From positions 1 to 64,000 of the forward strand of contig CAMDMA010000006.1 in NCBI GenBank assembly GCA_945902075.1: a DNA stretch of 64,000 nt, in the 5' to 3' direction. The number at the start of each line of letters is the position of its first letter. The first letter of the stretch is position 1. The notes under the pieces were generated by a model, which did no database searches, was not told where the DNA came from, and worked only from the letters and a program-made list of their open reading frames with translations. This DNA comes from Candidatus Kuenenia stuttgartensis. GTDB taxonomy: Bacteria; Planctomycetota; Phycisphaerae; Phycisphaerales; SM1A02. Position numbers and translations under genes: made by a program. This document shows positions 1 to 8,139 of the stretch, in pieces.

Positions 1-458
1 AAACGGTGACTGGTGTAGCGGGTCACTCATTCTTTTCGAGCGCTGATAGTTTCGCAATGATTCGCGGCGGTCACATCGATCTCGCGATTCTCGGCGCGAT
101 GGAAGTCAGTCAAGAAGGCGACATCGCCAACTGGATGATTCCAGGCAAACTCGTCAAGGGCATGGGCGGCGCAATGGATCTCGTCGCAGGCGTCAAGCGC
201 GTGGTGGTGATGATGGAACACGCGAACAAAAAGGGCGAATCAAAAATCATTCCGCAGTGCACGCTGCCGCTGACTGGCCGCCGCTGCATCGACATGATCA
301 TCACGGAACTCTGCGTGCTTGAAATGGACGCAACGAATCCCAACAAGCGCCGCTTCGTACTGAAAGAACTCGCACCTGGCGTGACGACAGAAGAAGTGCT
401 CGCGAAGACAACTGCTGAGATCTTCGTGCCCGCGTCAGTCGGCACGGTGGCATGCTGA
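1..458 (+). CDS. scoB: 3-oxoacid CoA-transferase subunit B, 3' part
   Basis: This is the C-terminal ~150 residues of a family I CoA-transferase beta subunit; the start lies before the window. The enzyme moves CoA between succinyl-CoA (or another acyl-CoA) and a 3-oxoacid such as acetoacetate in the cytoplasm. Family motifs visible are [19 protein letters not shown] and [20 protein letters not shown], followed by the usual VMMEH and [16 protein letters not shown] segments. The catalytic Glu motif of the family lies nearer the N terminus and is outside the window. The partner subunit A would be expected just upstream. The TGA stop (456-458) lies inside the first, degenerate unit of a short tandem array. 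Subunit B of acetate/butyrate CoA-transferases is the alternative; substrate cannot be fixed from this part. Confidence 0.9.
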   Translation, partial: TVTGVAGHSFFSSADSFAMIRGGHIDLAILGAMEVSQEGDIANWMIPGKLVKGMGGAMDLVAGVKRVVVMMEHANKKGESKIIPQCTLPLTGRRCIDMIITELCVLEMDATNPNKRRFVLKELAPGVTTEEVLAKTTAEIFVPASVGTVAC

Positions 459-502
459 GTCGGTGGCGTGCTGAATAGGGGCGTGCTGAATAGGGGCGTG
501 CT
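451..502. repeat. 15-bp tandem array at the scoB stop codon
   Basis: Two exact copies of CGTGCTGAATAGGGG (467-481, 482-496) are followed by a partial copy. They are preceded by a degenerate 16-nt copy (451-466) which contains the last codons and TGA stop of the CoA-transferase gene. The array ends about 20 bases before the convergent gene. Confidence 0.85.
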
Positions 503-520
503 CGTGCAGCGCGACGCGTG

Positions 521-2584
521 CTACTCACATGCACCCCAGTTTGAAAGCAGTAATGCGAGATCGGTGCCGTCGGTTTCGCCGTCGCCTGAGAGATCGCCTT
601 CGGTGGAACCTGGGCCGTTTTGCCAGCCTGAAAGCACAATTGTGACATCCGCGCCCGCAACTTGACCATCGCCGTTGAGGTCCCCGAAGCAGGAGCATGC
701 GGCGTTGAAGTTGTTGCCGCCGAGATCTGACCAACAGCATTCGAAGATCGGTGATGAGCAGTCGCAGAATGTCGAGGAAGCGATGGCGTAGCTGAGGCTG
801 TAGGTTTGAATGAACAAGCCGATGTCGCAGTGGCAATGTTCGAAGCTGCACTCATCGATGAGCACTTGTCCGGATCGTCCATCCATCACCGAGACTGCCG
901 TGAAGTTTCGGAAGGTCGATCGGCGCACGGTGTAAGGCGCCCATCCAAACAAGGCGGTTTGCAATGATCCACCGTCGAAGAGCGAGTCTTCGATGGTCAA
1001 GGATCCAGACGCGTTGTAGATCTGCGGAGTCCAACTCGTTTGTCCGCCGACAAGCGAGCAGTTGCGAAACACACTCACGCCGCCTTCTTGCACAAAGCAG
1101 TTTCCGTGAATGCCTTCATTGTCAAGGAAGTTGCAGTAGTCCACGATGATGGAACCACCGACTGAACGGATCGCTCCGCCGTCGCCGTAAAAGCCGACGA
1201 TCTCATCAGCGACGCAGCGCACAAAGTCGCAGCCAATGAACATCGGCGCGCCGCCCGCAACATGCGCGCCTCCGCCAGTGCCGTTGCGACATTCGATGAA
1301 CGCGCAGTTGTCAAACACTGCGGACGCGTTGCTCACACTCACGCCACCTCCACGCTTTCCTGCGCGTCCAAGGTTAAAACCAATCACGCGCGTCGCGGAA
1401 CTCTCTCCTGTATGCGCAACAAAACATCGCGTGTTCTGCGGCGCAAGCACTCGCGCGCCATGCACCACGGCGCTCTTCACGAGAATCGCTTTGCCGCGCA
1501 GATCAACCGACTCAACATAGTCGCCGCTCGCAACAAGCACCGTGTCACCCGCAACAGCCGCATCTACCGCTGCTTGAATCGTTGCGTAATCTGCTGGGAC
1601 ATTGAGCGTGCTCGATTGCACACTCATCGCCAACTCCCATGTTTCAGGCACATTTCCGCGACCACTCGGCGTTGGACCCATGCCGCCTGGCAGCACGATC
1701 ACATCACGCGCGCGGTCGAAAGCAATATTTGTGTAGCCACGCGCTGGCCCAAGTGTTGGACAAAGCGACCATGCCGAACCATCCCAAAGATAAGTCTGCG
1801 GGTACTCGACTTCACCACAGCATGTGGTGCCTCCATGAATGACCGCTTGCTGTCGACCGCTGTCGTAGGTCATGCCAAACACATAGCGCGCCGGGCCCGT
1901 GTTGCTTGCGAAGGACCACGCCGAACCATTCCAACGCCATGTGTCGTTTTTGTTGGCGAAGTAATAGCCGCCATGCAGGATGATCTCGCCGCGCGCCTCG
2001 TCGTAGGCCATCTTGTGTGCGTATCGATTTCCGATCGGACTCGTCGCCCATCTTGACCACGAGTTGGTCCCTGGGTCGTATTCCAGCGTGTCGGTCAACA
2101 GCAGCCCCGAGCCTGGCCAACCTCCGTGCACAACGAGTCGATTTCGACCGCGGTCAAACGCCATCGCGAAATCGCCGCGACCAAGCGCCTCGGGCGGCGC
2201 AGACGCGAGTTGCGTCCACGTCACGCCGTCCCATGACCAGAGATCCTTCCGCCCTCCCATGCTTGAGTAGCCGCCAAAGAGGAGGCAGCGCTGCCCCGCG
2301 GGGTCATAGGCCATGGCTGCAGCTCCGCGATCCGGTGGCCCCAAAACAGCGACGGTTTCCCAGGTCGTTCCGTCCCACTCATATGTGGTCGTGCCGCTGA
2401 ATAGGACAGTGCGCTGCCGACTTTCGTCGTAGCACACCTCATACGAACTGGGCCCAACCCCAGCAGCAAGCGTCCAACCTTCGCCGCACTGCGCGAATGC
2501 CGAACTTGTAGAAACGAAAAGTCCAAGAACTGCCACCCCGAGACATGCGAAATCCGTCGCCAACCTCAAAATCATCGTGCGCAT
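521..2584 (-). CDS. secreted Kelch-like / right-handed beta-helix protein with dockerin-like tail
   Basis: A 687-residue exported protein. The chosen ATG at 2584 has an AAAGGAG ribosome site and is followed directly by a signal peptide (MRTMILRLATDFACLG… to SAFAQ); the reading frame stays open further upstream but has no such support. Residues ~40-310 carry six Kelch-like blade motifs of the form (Y/F)DxxRxxxVLxGG. Residues ~330-610 begin with a classic polydisaccharide-type beta-helix opener (NVPADYATIQAAVDAAVAGD) and contain several Cys. The last ~58 residues are two dockerin-like EF-hand-type repeats ending WGACE. Role is unknown; the build suggests a cell-surface or extracellular binding protein. 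It is divergent from the ABC-F gene. Confidence 0.85.
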   Translation of the reverse strand: MRTMILRLATDFACLGVAVLGLFVSTSSAFAQCGEGWTLAAGVGPSSYEVCYDESRQRTVLFSGTTTYEWDGTTWETVAVLGPPDRGAAAMAYDPAGQRCLLFGGYSSMGGRKDLWSWDGVTWTQLASAPPEALGRGDFAMAFDRGRNRLVVHGGWPGSGLLLTDTLEYDPGTNSWSRWATSPIGNRYAHKMAYDEARGEIILHGGYYFANKNDTWRWNGSAWSFASNTGPARYVFGMTYDSGRQQAVIHGGTTCCGEVEYPQTYLWDGSAWSLCPTLGPARGYTNIAFDRARDVIVLPGGMGPTPSGRGNVPETWELAMSVQSSTLNVPADYATIQAAVDAAVAGDTVLVASGDYVESVDLRGKAILVKSAVVHGARVLAPQNTRCFVAHTGESSATRVIGFNLGRAGKRGGGVSVSNASAVFDNCAFIECRNGTGGGAHVAGGAPMFIGCDFVRCVADEIVGFYGDGGAIRSVGGSIIVDYCNFLDNEGIHGNCFVQEGGVSVFRNCSLVGGQTSWTPQIYNASGSLTIEDSLFDGGSLQTALFGWAPYTVRRSTFRNFTAVSVMDGRSGQVLIDECSFEHCHCDIGLFIQTYSLSYAIASSTFCDCSSPIFECCWSDLGGNNFNAACSCFGDLNGDGQVAGADVTIVLSGWQNGPGSTEGDLSGDGETDGTDLALLLSNWGACE

Positions 2585-2694
2585 CGTGACTCCTTTGTGC
2601 CAAGAAATCCTCGGCACGTGGACATACGCCATCTCGCGCAAATTCTGCACGACAAGTCGCCGAATCAATCCTGCAGTCGGCTACGCTCTCTCGC

Positions 2695-4599
2695 TTGCTC
2701 CTGACCGCCAACCGCCTCTCCAAGTCCCATGGGCTCCGTGAACTCTTCAGTGGGGTCTCAATTTCGATTGACGACGGCGAACGCATCGGCATGATCGGGC
2801 CGAATGGCGCCGGAAAGTCAACGCTTCTGCGCATGCTCGCGGGGCGCGAGGATCCTGACGATGGGCTCATCCGGAGCCCCCGCGGCACGGTCACGGTCTA
2901 TGTGCCGCAGCGCGACGATTTTGAACCCGGAGTCACGCCGCGCGCCGCGTGTACGGCATCTGCGCTCACCTGCGCCGACTGCCACGGCGACATTCACGAG
3001 GCTGAGGTGTTGGCAGCGGTTGTCCTCGGGAAAATTGGCTTCGACGATGCACGGATGGATCAAGTCGCTGAAAGCCTCTCGGGCGGGTGGCGAAAGCGCC
3101 TCTCCGTCGCGTGCGCTCTCGCGTCAGCCGGAGGCACTCCGGATGTACTTTTCCTCGACGAACCGACCAACCATCTCGATGTCGAAGGGCTTGATTGGCT
3201 CGAAAATTTCATCCTCTACGGAAGCCAGGATCTTCGCGCCCGCGCGGTGATCTTCGTCACCCACGACCGCGTCTTCCTTGAGAACTGCGCCACGCGCATT
3301 GTCGAACTTTCACGCGCCTATCCCGAAGGCACGCTCTCGGTCGATGGAAACTACACCGAGTTCCGTCGCCGTCGCGGCGAATTCCTTCAGATGCAAGCAC
3401 GCGCAGAGGCGTCGCTCGCGAACGAAGTCCGCGAGGACGATCGATGGCTCTCTCGCGGCGCAAAAGCTCGACGTACGAAGGCAAAGGGACGCATTGAAGA
3501 AAGCGGCGTGCGTCGTGATGAACTCGCAGGCCTTGCCTCGCGCAACTCGGCTGCCAACATGGGAAGCGCAGGCATCGACTTCAATTCGAGTGGACGCCGC
3601 ACGCGCAAACTCATCTCCGCGGAAGGCGTTGCAAAGTCGATGGGCGGAAAGCTTCTCTTCCGAAACCTCGATCTCGAGTTGGTACCAGGCGAATGCGTTG
3701 GGCTGATGGGTCCGAACGGCTCCGGAAAGACCACGCTGCTTCGCGTCCTCCTCGGCGAACTGCCGCCCGATGCAGGCCTCGTCAAGCGCGCCGATCCCAC
3801 ACCGCGCGTTGTCTCAATGACGCAAACCCGCTCGGAGTTTCCAAAGGGAACACTGCTCCGCGAAGCGATTTCGCCACTCGGCGACAAGGTGCGTTTCCGT
3901 GATTCTGAGATGCATGTGACCGCATGGTCGCGGCGATTTCTCTTCCGCGATGAACAGTTGCTGCAACAAGTTTCGATGCTCTCCGGCGGAGAACTCGCGC
4001 GCGCGCATGTTGCGCGCATGATGCTCGAGCCCGCGGACGTGCTGGTGCTCGATGAGCCCACGAACGACCTTGATATTCCGACGCTTGAGGTTCTTGAAGA
4101 TGCGGTCGAGGGTTTTGGTGGCGCAACGCTGCTCGTGACCCACGACCGTGCCATGCTCGATCGACTCGCATCGCGCATCGTTGTCCTTGGCGCGCCCGAT
4201 GGCATTCCACGAATCGTCGCGAGCTTGCCGCAGGCGCTGCGCGCACTCGAAGAGTTCGAATCGCTCGCACTCGCCGCAGCGAAAGTTGCCGTCCCAGCAA
4301 GCCGCACGATTACGTCCGCTCCCGCGGCGGCTATCGATGTTCCGAACGCCGTAGCGGCAGTTGCCGCAACGCCCAAGAAAAAATTAGGTTACAGCGAACA
4401 GCGCGAACTCGACGGAATGGAAAAAGCCATCGCAGTTGCGGAGGCGAAATCCGCGGAGTTGAGCGCCCGGTTGAATGATGCAACGTTGCTCGCGAACCAC
4501 GCTGCCTACGCCAAAGCGTGCGACACAGCGGGCGAAGCTCAAGCTGCGGTCACGCGAATGTACGCGCGCTGGGAAGAGCTTGAGGCGAAGCGCGCGTAA
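2695..4599 (+). CDS. uup: ABC-F family ATPase, Uup type
   Basis: A 634-residue soluble protein with two ABC ATPase domains and no membrane segments, the ABC-F arrangement. Domain 1 has Walker A GPNGAGKST, signature LSGGWRKR and Walker B VLFLDEPTNHLD. Domain 2 has GPNGSGKTT, LSGGELARAHVAR and VLVLDEPTNDLD. The C-terminal ~75 residues (KKKLGYSEQRELDGMEKAI…) form the coiled-coil arm that separates Uup from EttA-like members; length matches Uup (~635). Uup-type proteins act on ribosomes and are linked to DNA repair and transposon stability. The start is TTG at 2695, giving MLLTANRLSKSHG; no clear Shine-Dalgarno is present. In domain 2 the linker contains a 50-residue stretch before the P-loop that is typical of the family. 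Confidence 0.9.
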   Translation: MLLTANRLSKSHGLRELFSGVSISIDDGERIGMIGPNGAGKSTLLRMLAGREDPDDGLIRSPRGTVTVYVPQRDDFEPGVTPRAACTASALTCADCHGDIHEAEVLAAVVLGKIGFDDARMDQVAESLSGGWRKRLSVACALASAGGTPDVLFLDEPTNHLDVEGLDWLENFILYGSQDLRARAVIFVTHDRVFLENCATRIVELSRAYPEGTLSVDGNYTEFRRRRGEFLQMQARAEASLANEVREDDRWLSRGAKARRTKAKGRIEESGVRRDELAGLASRNSAANMGSAGIDFNSSGRRTRKLISAEGVAKSMGGKLLFRNLDLELVPGECVGLMGPNGSGKTTLLRVLLGELPPDAGLVKRADPTPRVVSMTQTRSEFPKGTLLREAISPLGDKVRFRDSEMHVTAWSRRFLFRDEQLLQQVSMLSGGELARAHVARMMLEPADVLVLDEPTNDLDIPTLEVLEDAVEGFGGATLLVTHDRAMLDRLASRIVVLGAPDGIPRIVASLPQALRALEEFESLALAAAKVAVPASRTITSAPAAAIDVPNAVAAVAATPKKKLGYSEQRELDGMEKAIAVAEAKSAELSARLNDATLLANHAAYAKACDTAGEAQAAVTRMYARWEELEAKRA

Positions 4600-4652
4600 T
4601 CGCACGCGAAACCGCGCGAAGATTGCAGCGGCAGTTTTCCCAAGCCAGCATT

Positions 4653-4730
4653 TACGAGCCAAGTGTTACGAACCAAGTGTTACGAGCCAAGTGTTACGAA
4701 CCAAGTGTTACGAACCAAGTGTTACGAGCC
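4653..4730. repeat. 14-bp tandem array at the 3' end of the TPR gene
   Basis: Five full units of TACGARCCAAGTGT (R = A or G) plus an 8-bp partial unit. The minus-strand TPR gene stops (TAA, 4724-4722) in the junction of the last units, so each further unit repeats the same TAA on that strand. It lies between two convergent genes. Confidence 0.92.
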
Positions 4731-6212
4731 GCGCTGCTTCGACGCGCGTTCTACCTGCTCGACATACTGTTGAATGTTTTCGCGTGGCTTGATCTGCTGC
4801 GCACTCCGAAGGAGCGGAAGTGCCTCGCTGTAGCGCTGCTGCCCTACGAGTAACTGCGCGTGACGAACCTTCGCATCCGCCTCGCACTTCTCAATCTTCG
4901 CCGCGCGTTCGTAGAGGAAAATCGCCTTGTCGATCTCGCCCTTGCGGCCGTGAAACTGACCGAGCAAGATGAGTGCCTCTCCATCAAGCGGATCAATCTC
5001 AACGATCTCGCTGAGAATACGCGCTTCCTCGTCGCCCGCGCCCTTCGCGACCGCCATGCGCGCCTTCATCTTCAGAATGTCCTTGCGCTCTCCTTCGCCG
5101 AGCTCCGCGCCGTAGGTGGATTCGACCGTACCCAGCAGGCGTTCCGCCTCGATCGCAGCACCGCGTCCAACCATGACCTTCGCGGCGCGAATCGGTCGCT
5201 CAGCCGAACCACGCGGGGACTTCGCGAGCGCACGCTCGTAGCACGACACCGCGTTGTCGTAGAGACTCTCGTTGATATAGATGTCGCCAAGCATGTTGAG
5301 GCTGTCGATCGTTGTCTTGCCAAGACGATCGACCACTTCGTAATTCTGCGCAGCTTTCATCGCCTGACCAAGTCCGACATAGGCATTCGCCTGCAAGAGC
5401 CAAAGATCAGCGGCATCGGGAGTCTCTGCGATCAAGTCGCCCGTGAGCGCAACCGCGTCCGCAAATCGCTTTTGCTTGAAGAAACTCTTCGCAAGCCCAA
5501 GTTTCCAGTCACGCGTCGCAGGATCAAGAAGAATCGCCATGCGATAGGCACTCTCCGCTGCAATCGGATTGTCGTTCGATGAATAGGCGAAGCCCATGAG
5601 CCCGTATGTCATTGCGTCGCCGCCACCGAGTTCGACAACCTTGATCAACGCGGGGAGTGCTTTCACCATGTCGCCATTACGAACATGTATGAGAGCAAGG
5701 TTACGCCATGCGCGGCGAAACTTCGGAAACTTCTGCACTGCGGTGGTGTACTCCACAACAGCTTTGTCGAGCTTCTCATCTTGGAAATAGATATTTGCGA
5801 GCGTGAAATCGAAGACAGCGCTCGACGATGGCGACCGAAGTTTCTCGATCGCTGCTGCCGCTTCACCCATCTTTTCAACTTGAAGCAGCTTCAAAACTTC
5901 GACCATCTGCTTCTTCTCGGGATCCGCAAGTTTGGGCTCAATGTCGGTTTCGGCCGCGTAGCTCTCCGCGAATCGGCGCTGAAAATCTTCGGCAGTAAAA
6001 ACAGCGAGCTGACCCGAAGGAATGATGACAGGGTCGATCGATGCAGGATCGATCTGCGGCAGCCCAGGAAGATCTTGCTCTTTTTGCTTCCGCTTTGACG
6101 ACTGTGCCATCAGCGGCGTTGTTGCAGAAAGAATGACCGCGAGCGCGAGACAACCTCTGACGGCTGCGCTGGTGGAGTTTAGAAAAGCTATACGCTGCGT
6201 GATGAAGTTCAT
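4722..6212 (-). CDS. exported TPR protein of the TonB cluster
   Basis: About 496 residues from the ATG at 6212, which is preceded by GAGAG nine bases upstream; in-frame ATGs at 6221 and 6242 are alternatives. A signal peptide (LALAVILSATTPLMAQ) is followed by a Lys-rich stretch and then TPR-like helical repeats across residues ~90-480, e.g. FDFTLANIYFQDEKLDKAVVE, MLGDIYINESLYDNAVSCYE and ILLGQFHGRKGEIDKAIFLYE type units. It is the last gene of the DUF3450-TtpC-ExbB-ExbD-TonB set. In gammaproteobacterial TonB2 operons a TPR protein occupies the same last place, so a periplasmic or outer-membrane-facing scaffold for TonB is likely; biochemical role unproven. Confidence 0.85.
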   Translation of the reverse strand: MNFITQRIAFLNSTSAAVRGCLALAVILSATTPLMAQSSKRKQKEQDLPGLPQIDPASIDPVIIPSGQLAVFTAEDFQRRFAESYAAETDIEPKLADPEKKQMVEVLKLLQVEKMGEAAAAIEKLRSPSSSAVFDFTLANIYFQDEKLDKAVVEYTTAVQKFPKFRRAWRNLALIHVRNGDMVKALPALIKVVELGGGDAMTYGLMGFAYSSNDNPIAAESAYRMAILLDPATRDWKLGLAKSFFKQKRFADAVALTGDLIAETPDAADLWLLQANAYVGLGQAMKAAQNYEVVDRLGKTTIDSLNMLGDIYINESLYDNAVSCYERALAKSPRGSAERPIRAAKVMVGRGAAIEAERLLGTVESTYGAELGEGERKDILKMKARMAVAKGAGDEEARILSEIVEIDPLDGEALILLGQFHGRKGEIDKAIFLYERAAKIEKCEADAKVRHAQLLVGQQRYSEALPLLRSAQQIKPRENIQQYVEQVERASKQRGS

Positions 6213-6272
6213 GGGTTGCATCTCTCGTCTAGATTCGGGCATGATCGGCTCAACACCCGCACGCTGACTTCG

Positions 6273-6962
6273 TTAGGACTTCTTTGGGAAGGTGATCGGA
6301 ACGCGCATGCGGAACTTGACCGCTTGCCCGTTGCGCTTTCCAGGCTCAAACTTCCATTGTTTGACTGCAGCAACCGCGGCCGCCTCAAACTTCGGATCGG
6401 TTGAACTCTGCACCATCGGACTCTCGACGCGGCCACGTTGGTCGACGACGAAAAGAACATACACCGTCGCTGGCGCGGCCTTCTGCAGTTTCGGATTGGT
6501 CTGCGGACTGATCTGGTAAATCGCGCGTGGCTTCTGATCGAGGTCACTCATCGAGAAAAGTTCGTCGACGGTGCCAGCTCCTTCACTGTCTTTTGACTCG
6601 CCAACTGGGAGTTTGACCGCGAAGTCGCCACCCCCAAGGCCACCGCCGGTGCCAGGGTTCAGCGCGAGCTCGAGCATCGAGAGGTCGAGCGGAGGTGCGT
6701 CTTCCGCAAGTTTGGGCGGCTCCGGCTGCTCCTCGGGCTTCTCTTCCTCTTTCTCCTCCTCCTCAGCCGGTGGCGGAGGCGGAGGCGGCACGTTTGCCGT
6801 GGAAATCCCCTGGAGAACAAGGTCGCTTGGAGGAGTCGACGTAATGCTCTCGAGAAGCGGAAGCACGAGCATGAGACCAAACATGCCTGCGAGTCCAAAC
6901 ACGAACGCGAGAAGCCGAAGGCTGCCCTGTCCGAGGGTAAAGATGATGCCGCTGCGCTTCAC
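6273..6962 (-). CDS. tonB: TonB energy-transducing protein
   Basis: A 229-residue TonB. One N-terminal membrane helix (LLAFVFGLAGMFGLMLVLPLL), a Pro/Glu-rich spacer (seven consecutive prolines, then a Glu/Lys run, residues ~57-85), a Gly-rich linker, and a C-terminal TonB domain of ~90 residues with VYVLFVVDQRGRVESP and AAVAAVKQWKFEPGKRNG (the family's FxxAAxxAVxxWxFxP pattern). It carries energy from the ExbB-ExbD motor to the TonB-dependent receptor of the same cluster. The spacer is short, as in TonB2-type proteins. It follows ExbD by 49 bp. Confidence 0.93.
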   Translation of the reverse strand: MKRSGIIFTLGQGSLRLLAFVFGLAGMFGLMLVLPLLESITSTPPSDLVLQGISTANVPPPPPPPAEEEEKEEEKPEEQPEPPKLAEDAPPLDLSMLELALNPGTGGGLGGGDFAVKLPVGESKDSEGAGTVDELFSMSDLDQKPRAIYQISPQTNPKLQKAAPATVYVLFVVDQRGRVESPMVQSSTDPKFEAAAVAAVKQWKFEPGKRNGQAVKFRMRVPITFPKKS

Positions 6963-7011
6963 TGGAGTATTGTTCCGGAGCTCTCTGCACGCTGTTGAGC
7001 GCGCGTCGGTG

Positions 7012-7422
7012 TCACTTGGCCTTCGCGCTTGCGATGCTCACTTTGGACGCGCCCGCGAGCTTCGACTCGTCGATGATGCGAACAAGAATTCCTGCCGGCG
7101 CCTCTTTGTCGGCTTGGATGATCACAGGAACATCCTCCTTCGCGATCATGCGTTTCACCAGCGTTTGCACGCCGTTGATGCCAATCTCACGTCCGCCGTA
7201 GACAACTTCGCCCTTCTTAGTCAACGCGAGCAAGATGCTCGTCTTCTCAAGTTGCACCGCGCTCGCCGCCTGTGGCTTGTCAACCTCCACGCCCGTCTCG
7301 TCGACGAAGGTTGTCGTCACGATGAAAAAGATGAGCAGAATGAACACGCAGTCAAGCATTGGCGAGAGGTCAATACCTGGTTCGCCAGAGTCGCCCGAAG
7401 ATGCATTGCGAAATCGTCCCAT
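7012..7422 (-). CDS. exbD: ExbD/TolR biopolymer transport protein
   Basis: 136 residues with a single N-terminal membrane helix containing the motor Asp in the [17 protein letters not shown] motif and a periplasmic domain ending in a Lys/Ala tail. With ExbB it forms the proton-driven inner-membrane motor that powers TonB. It sits 18 bp after exbB and 49 bp before tonB, in the usual order. Confidence 0.93.
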   Translation of the reverse strand: MGRFRNASSGDSGEPGIDLSPMLDCVFILLIFFIVTTTFVDETGVEVDKPQAASAVQLEKTSILLALTKKGEVVYGGREIGINGVQTLVKRMIAKEDVPVIIQADKEAPAGILVRIIDESKLAGASKVSIASAKAK

Positions 7423-7440
7423 GGTGTCCTTCCGTGTCTC

Positions 7441-8082
7441 TCAAAAAGCGCGACCGAGCGCGGCCTTGCGGCACAACGTCTCAGCGTCGTCGATGTGATT
7501 TTGAAACCCGCGCAGTTTGCGCGAGAGGTAGTAGTGGAGAAAAAGTCCAGGTAGCGCAACGACGAGACCCGCTTCCGTCGTGATGAGCGCTTCTGAAATT
7601 CCCTTCGCGATATCGCCCATCGTCTGCTCGCCTCCTGAACCAGAAGCCAGCGCGGCAAAAGTTCCGAGCATGCCGGTGACCGTCCCGAACAGACCGAGGA
7701 GTGGAGCAGTATTGACGCAGATTTTCATAAACTTGAGTTGACGATCAAATGGCTCAAGCTCGTCGGACTTGTACTCCGCAAACGCGAGTGATGCAGCGTC
7801 GGGAGTTACCGAAGTTCTTGCTTCGCAGATGAGTCGGCCAACCACACCTCGTGCGAGCGAGGGATCTGCGACCCATGCTCGGATTTTGCGCTTCGAGCGA
7901 CAGCGCATACCTGAAAACGTCATGGTGAGCCAGACATTTGCACCAAGCGCGATCATGAGAAACGCGACGAACCAGATGAGCACCATCGATGGCCCGCCGT
8001 CAAGTGTGATCTCCCAGGCACGGCGCACCAACACGGGTCCGGCCGAGAGTTCGTTGGTGATGATGTCAAGCATGTGCTCCAT
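7441..8082 (-). CDS. exbB: ExbB / MotA-TolQ-ExbB proton channel protein
   Basis: 213 residues with three predicted membrane helices: one near residues 30-55, and two in the conserved C-terminal region with TAPLLGLFGTVTGMLGTF and ISEALITTEAGLVVALPGL, the ExbB/TolQ signature. It forms the proton channel with ExbD. It lies between the larger TtpC-like ExbB relative and exbD, exactly as in TonB2 systems that carry two ExbB-like proteins. Confidence 0.93.
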   Translation of the reverse strand: MEHMLDIITNELSAGPVLVRRAWEITLDGGPSMVLIWFVAFLMIALGANVWLTMTFSGMRCRSKRKIRAWVADPSLARGVVGRLICEARTSVTPDAASLAFAEYKSDELEPFDRQLKFMKICVNTAPLLGLFGTVTGMLGTFAALASGSGGEQTMGDIAKGISEALITTEAGLVVALPGLFLHYYLSRKLRGFQNHIDDAETLCRKAALGRAF

Positions 8083-8139
8083 AGCGTCTCGTCGTAGGCT
8101 GCATTCGGTCGAATGTGAAGAGGCGAATCCCGTTGAAAA

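Noticed and set aside
3387-4376. 329-codon frame on the minus strand opposite the ABC-F gene
   Set aside because: Ser/Arg-rich low-complexity shadow of a strongly supported gene; no domain.
4653-4730. CRISPR-like appearance of the 14-bp array and other arrays
   Set aside because: Units are 9-16 bp and directly adjacent with no unique spacers; no cas genes nearby.
4623-4853. Plus-strand frame reading the 14-bp array as YEPSVTNQVLRAKC repeats
   Set aside because: Exists only because of the DNA repeat and overlaps the TPR gene end in antisense; no ribosome site.
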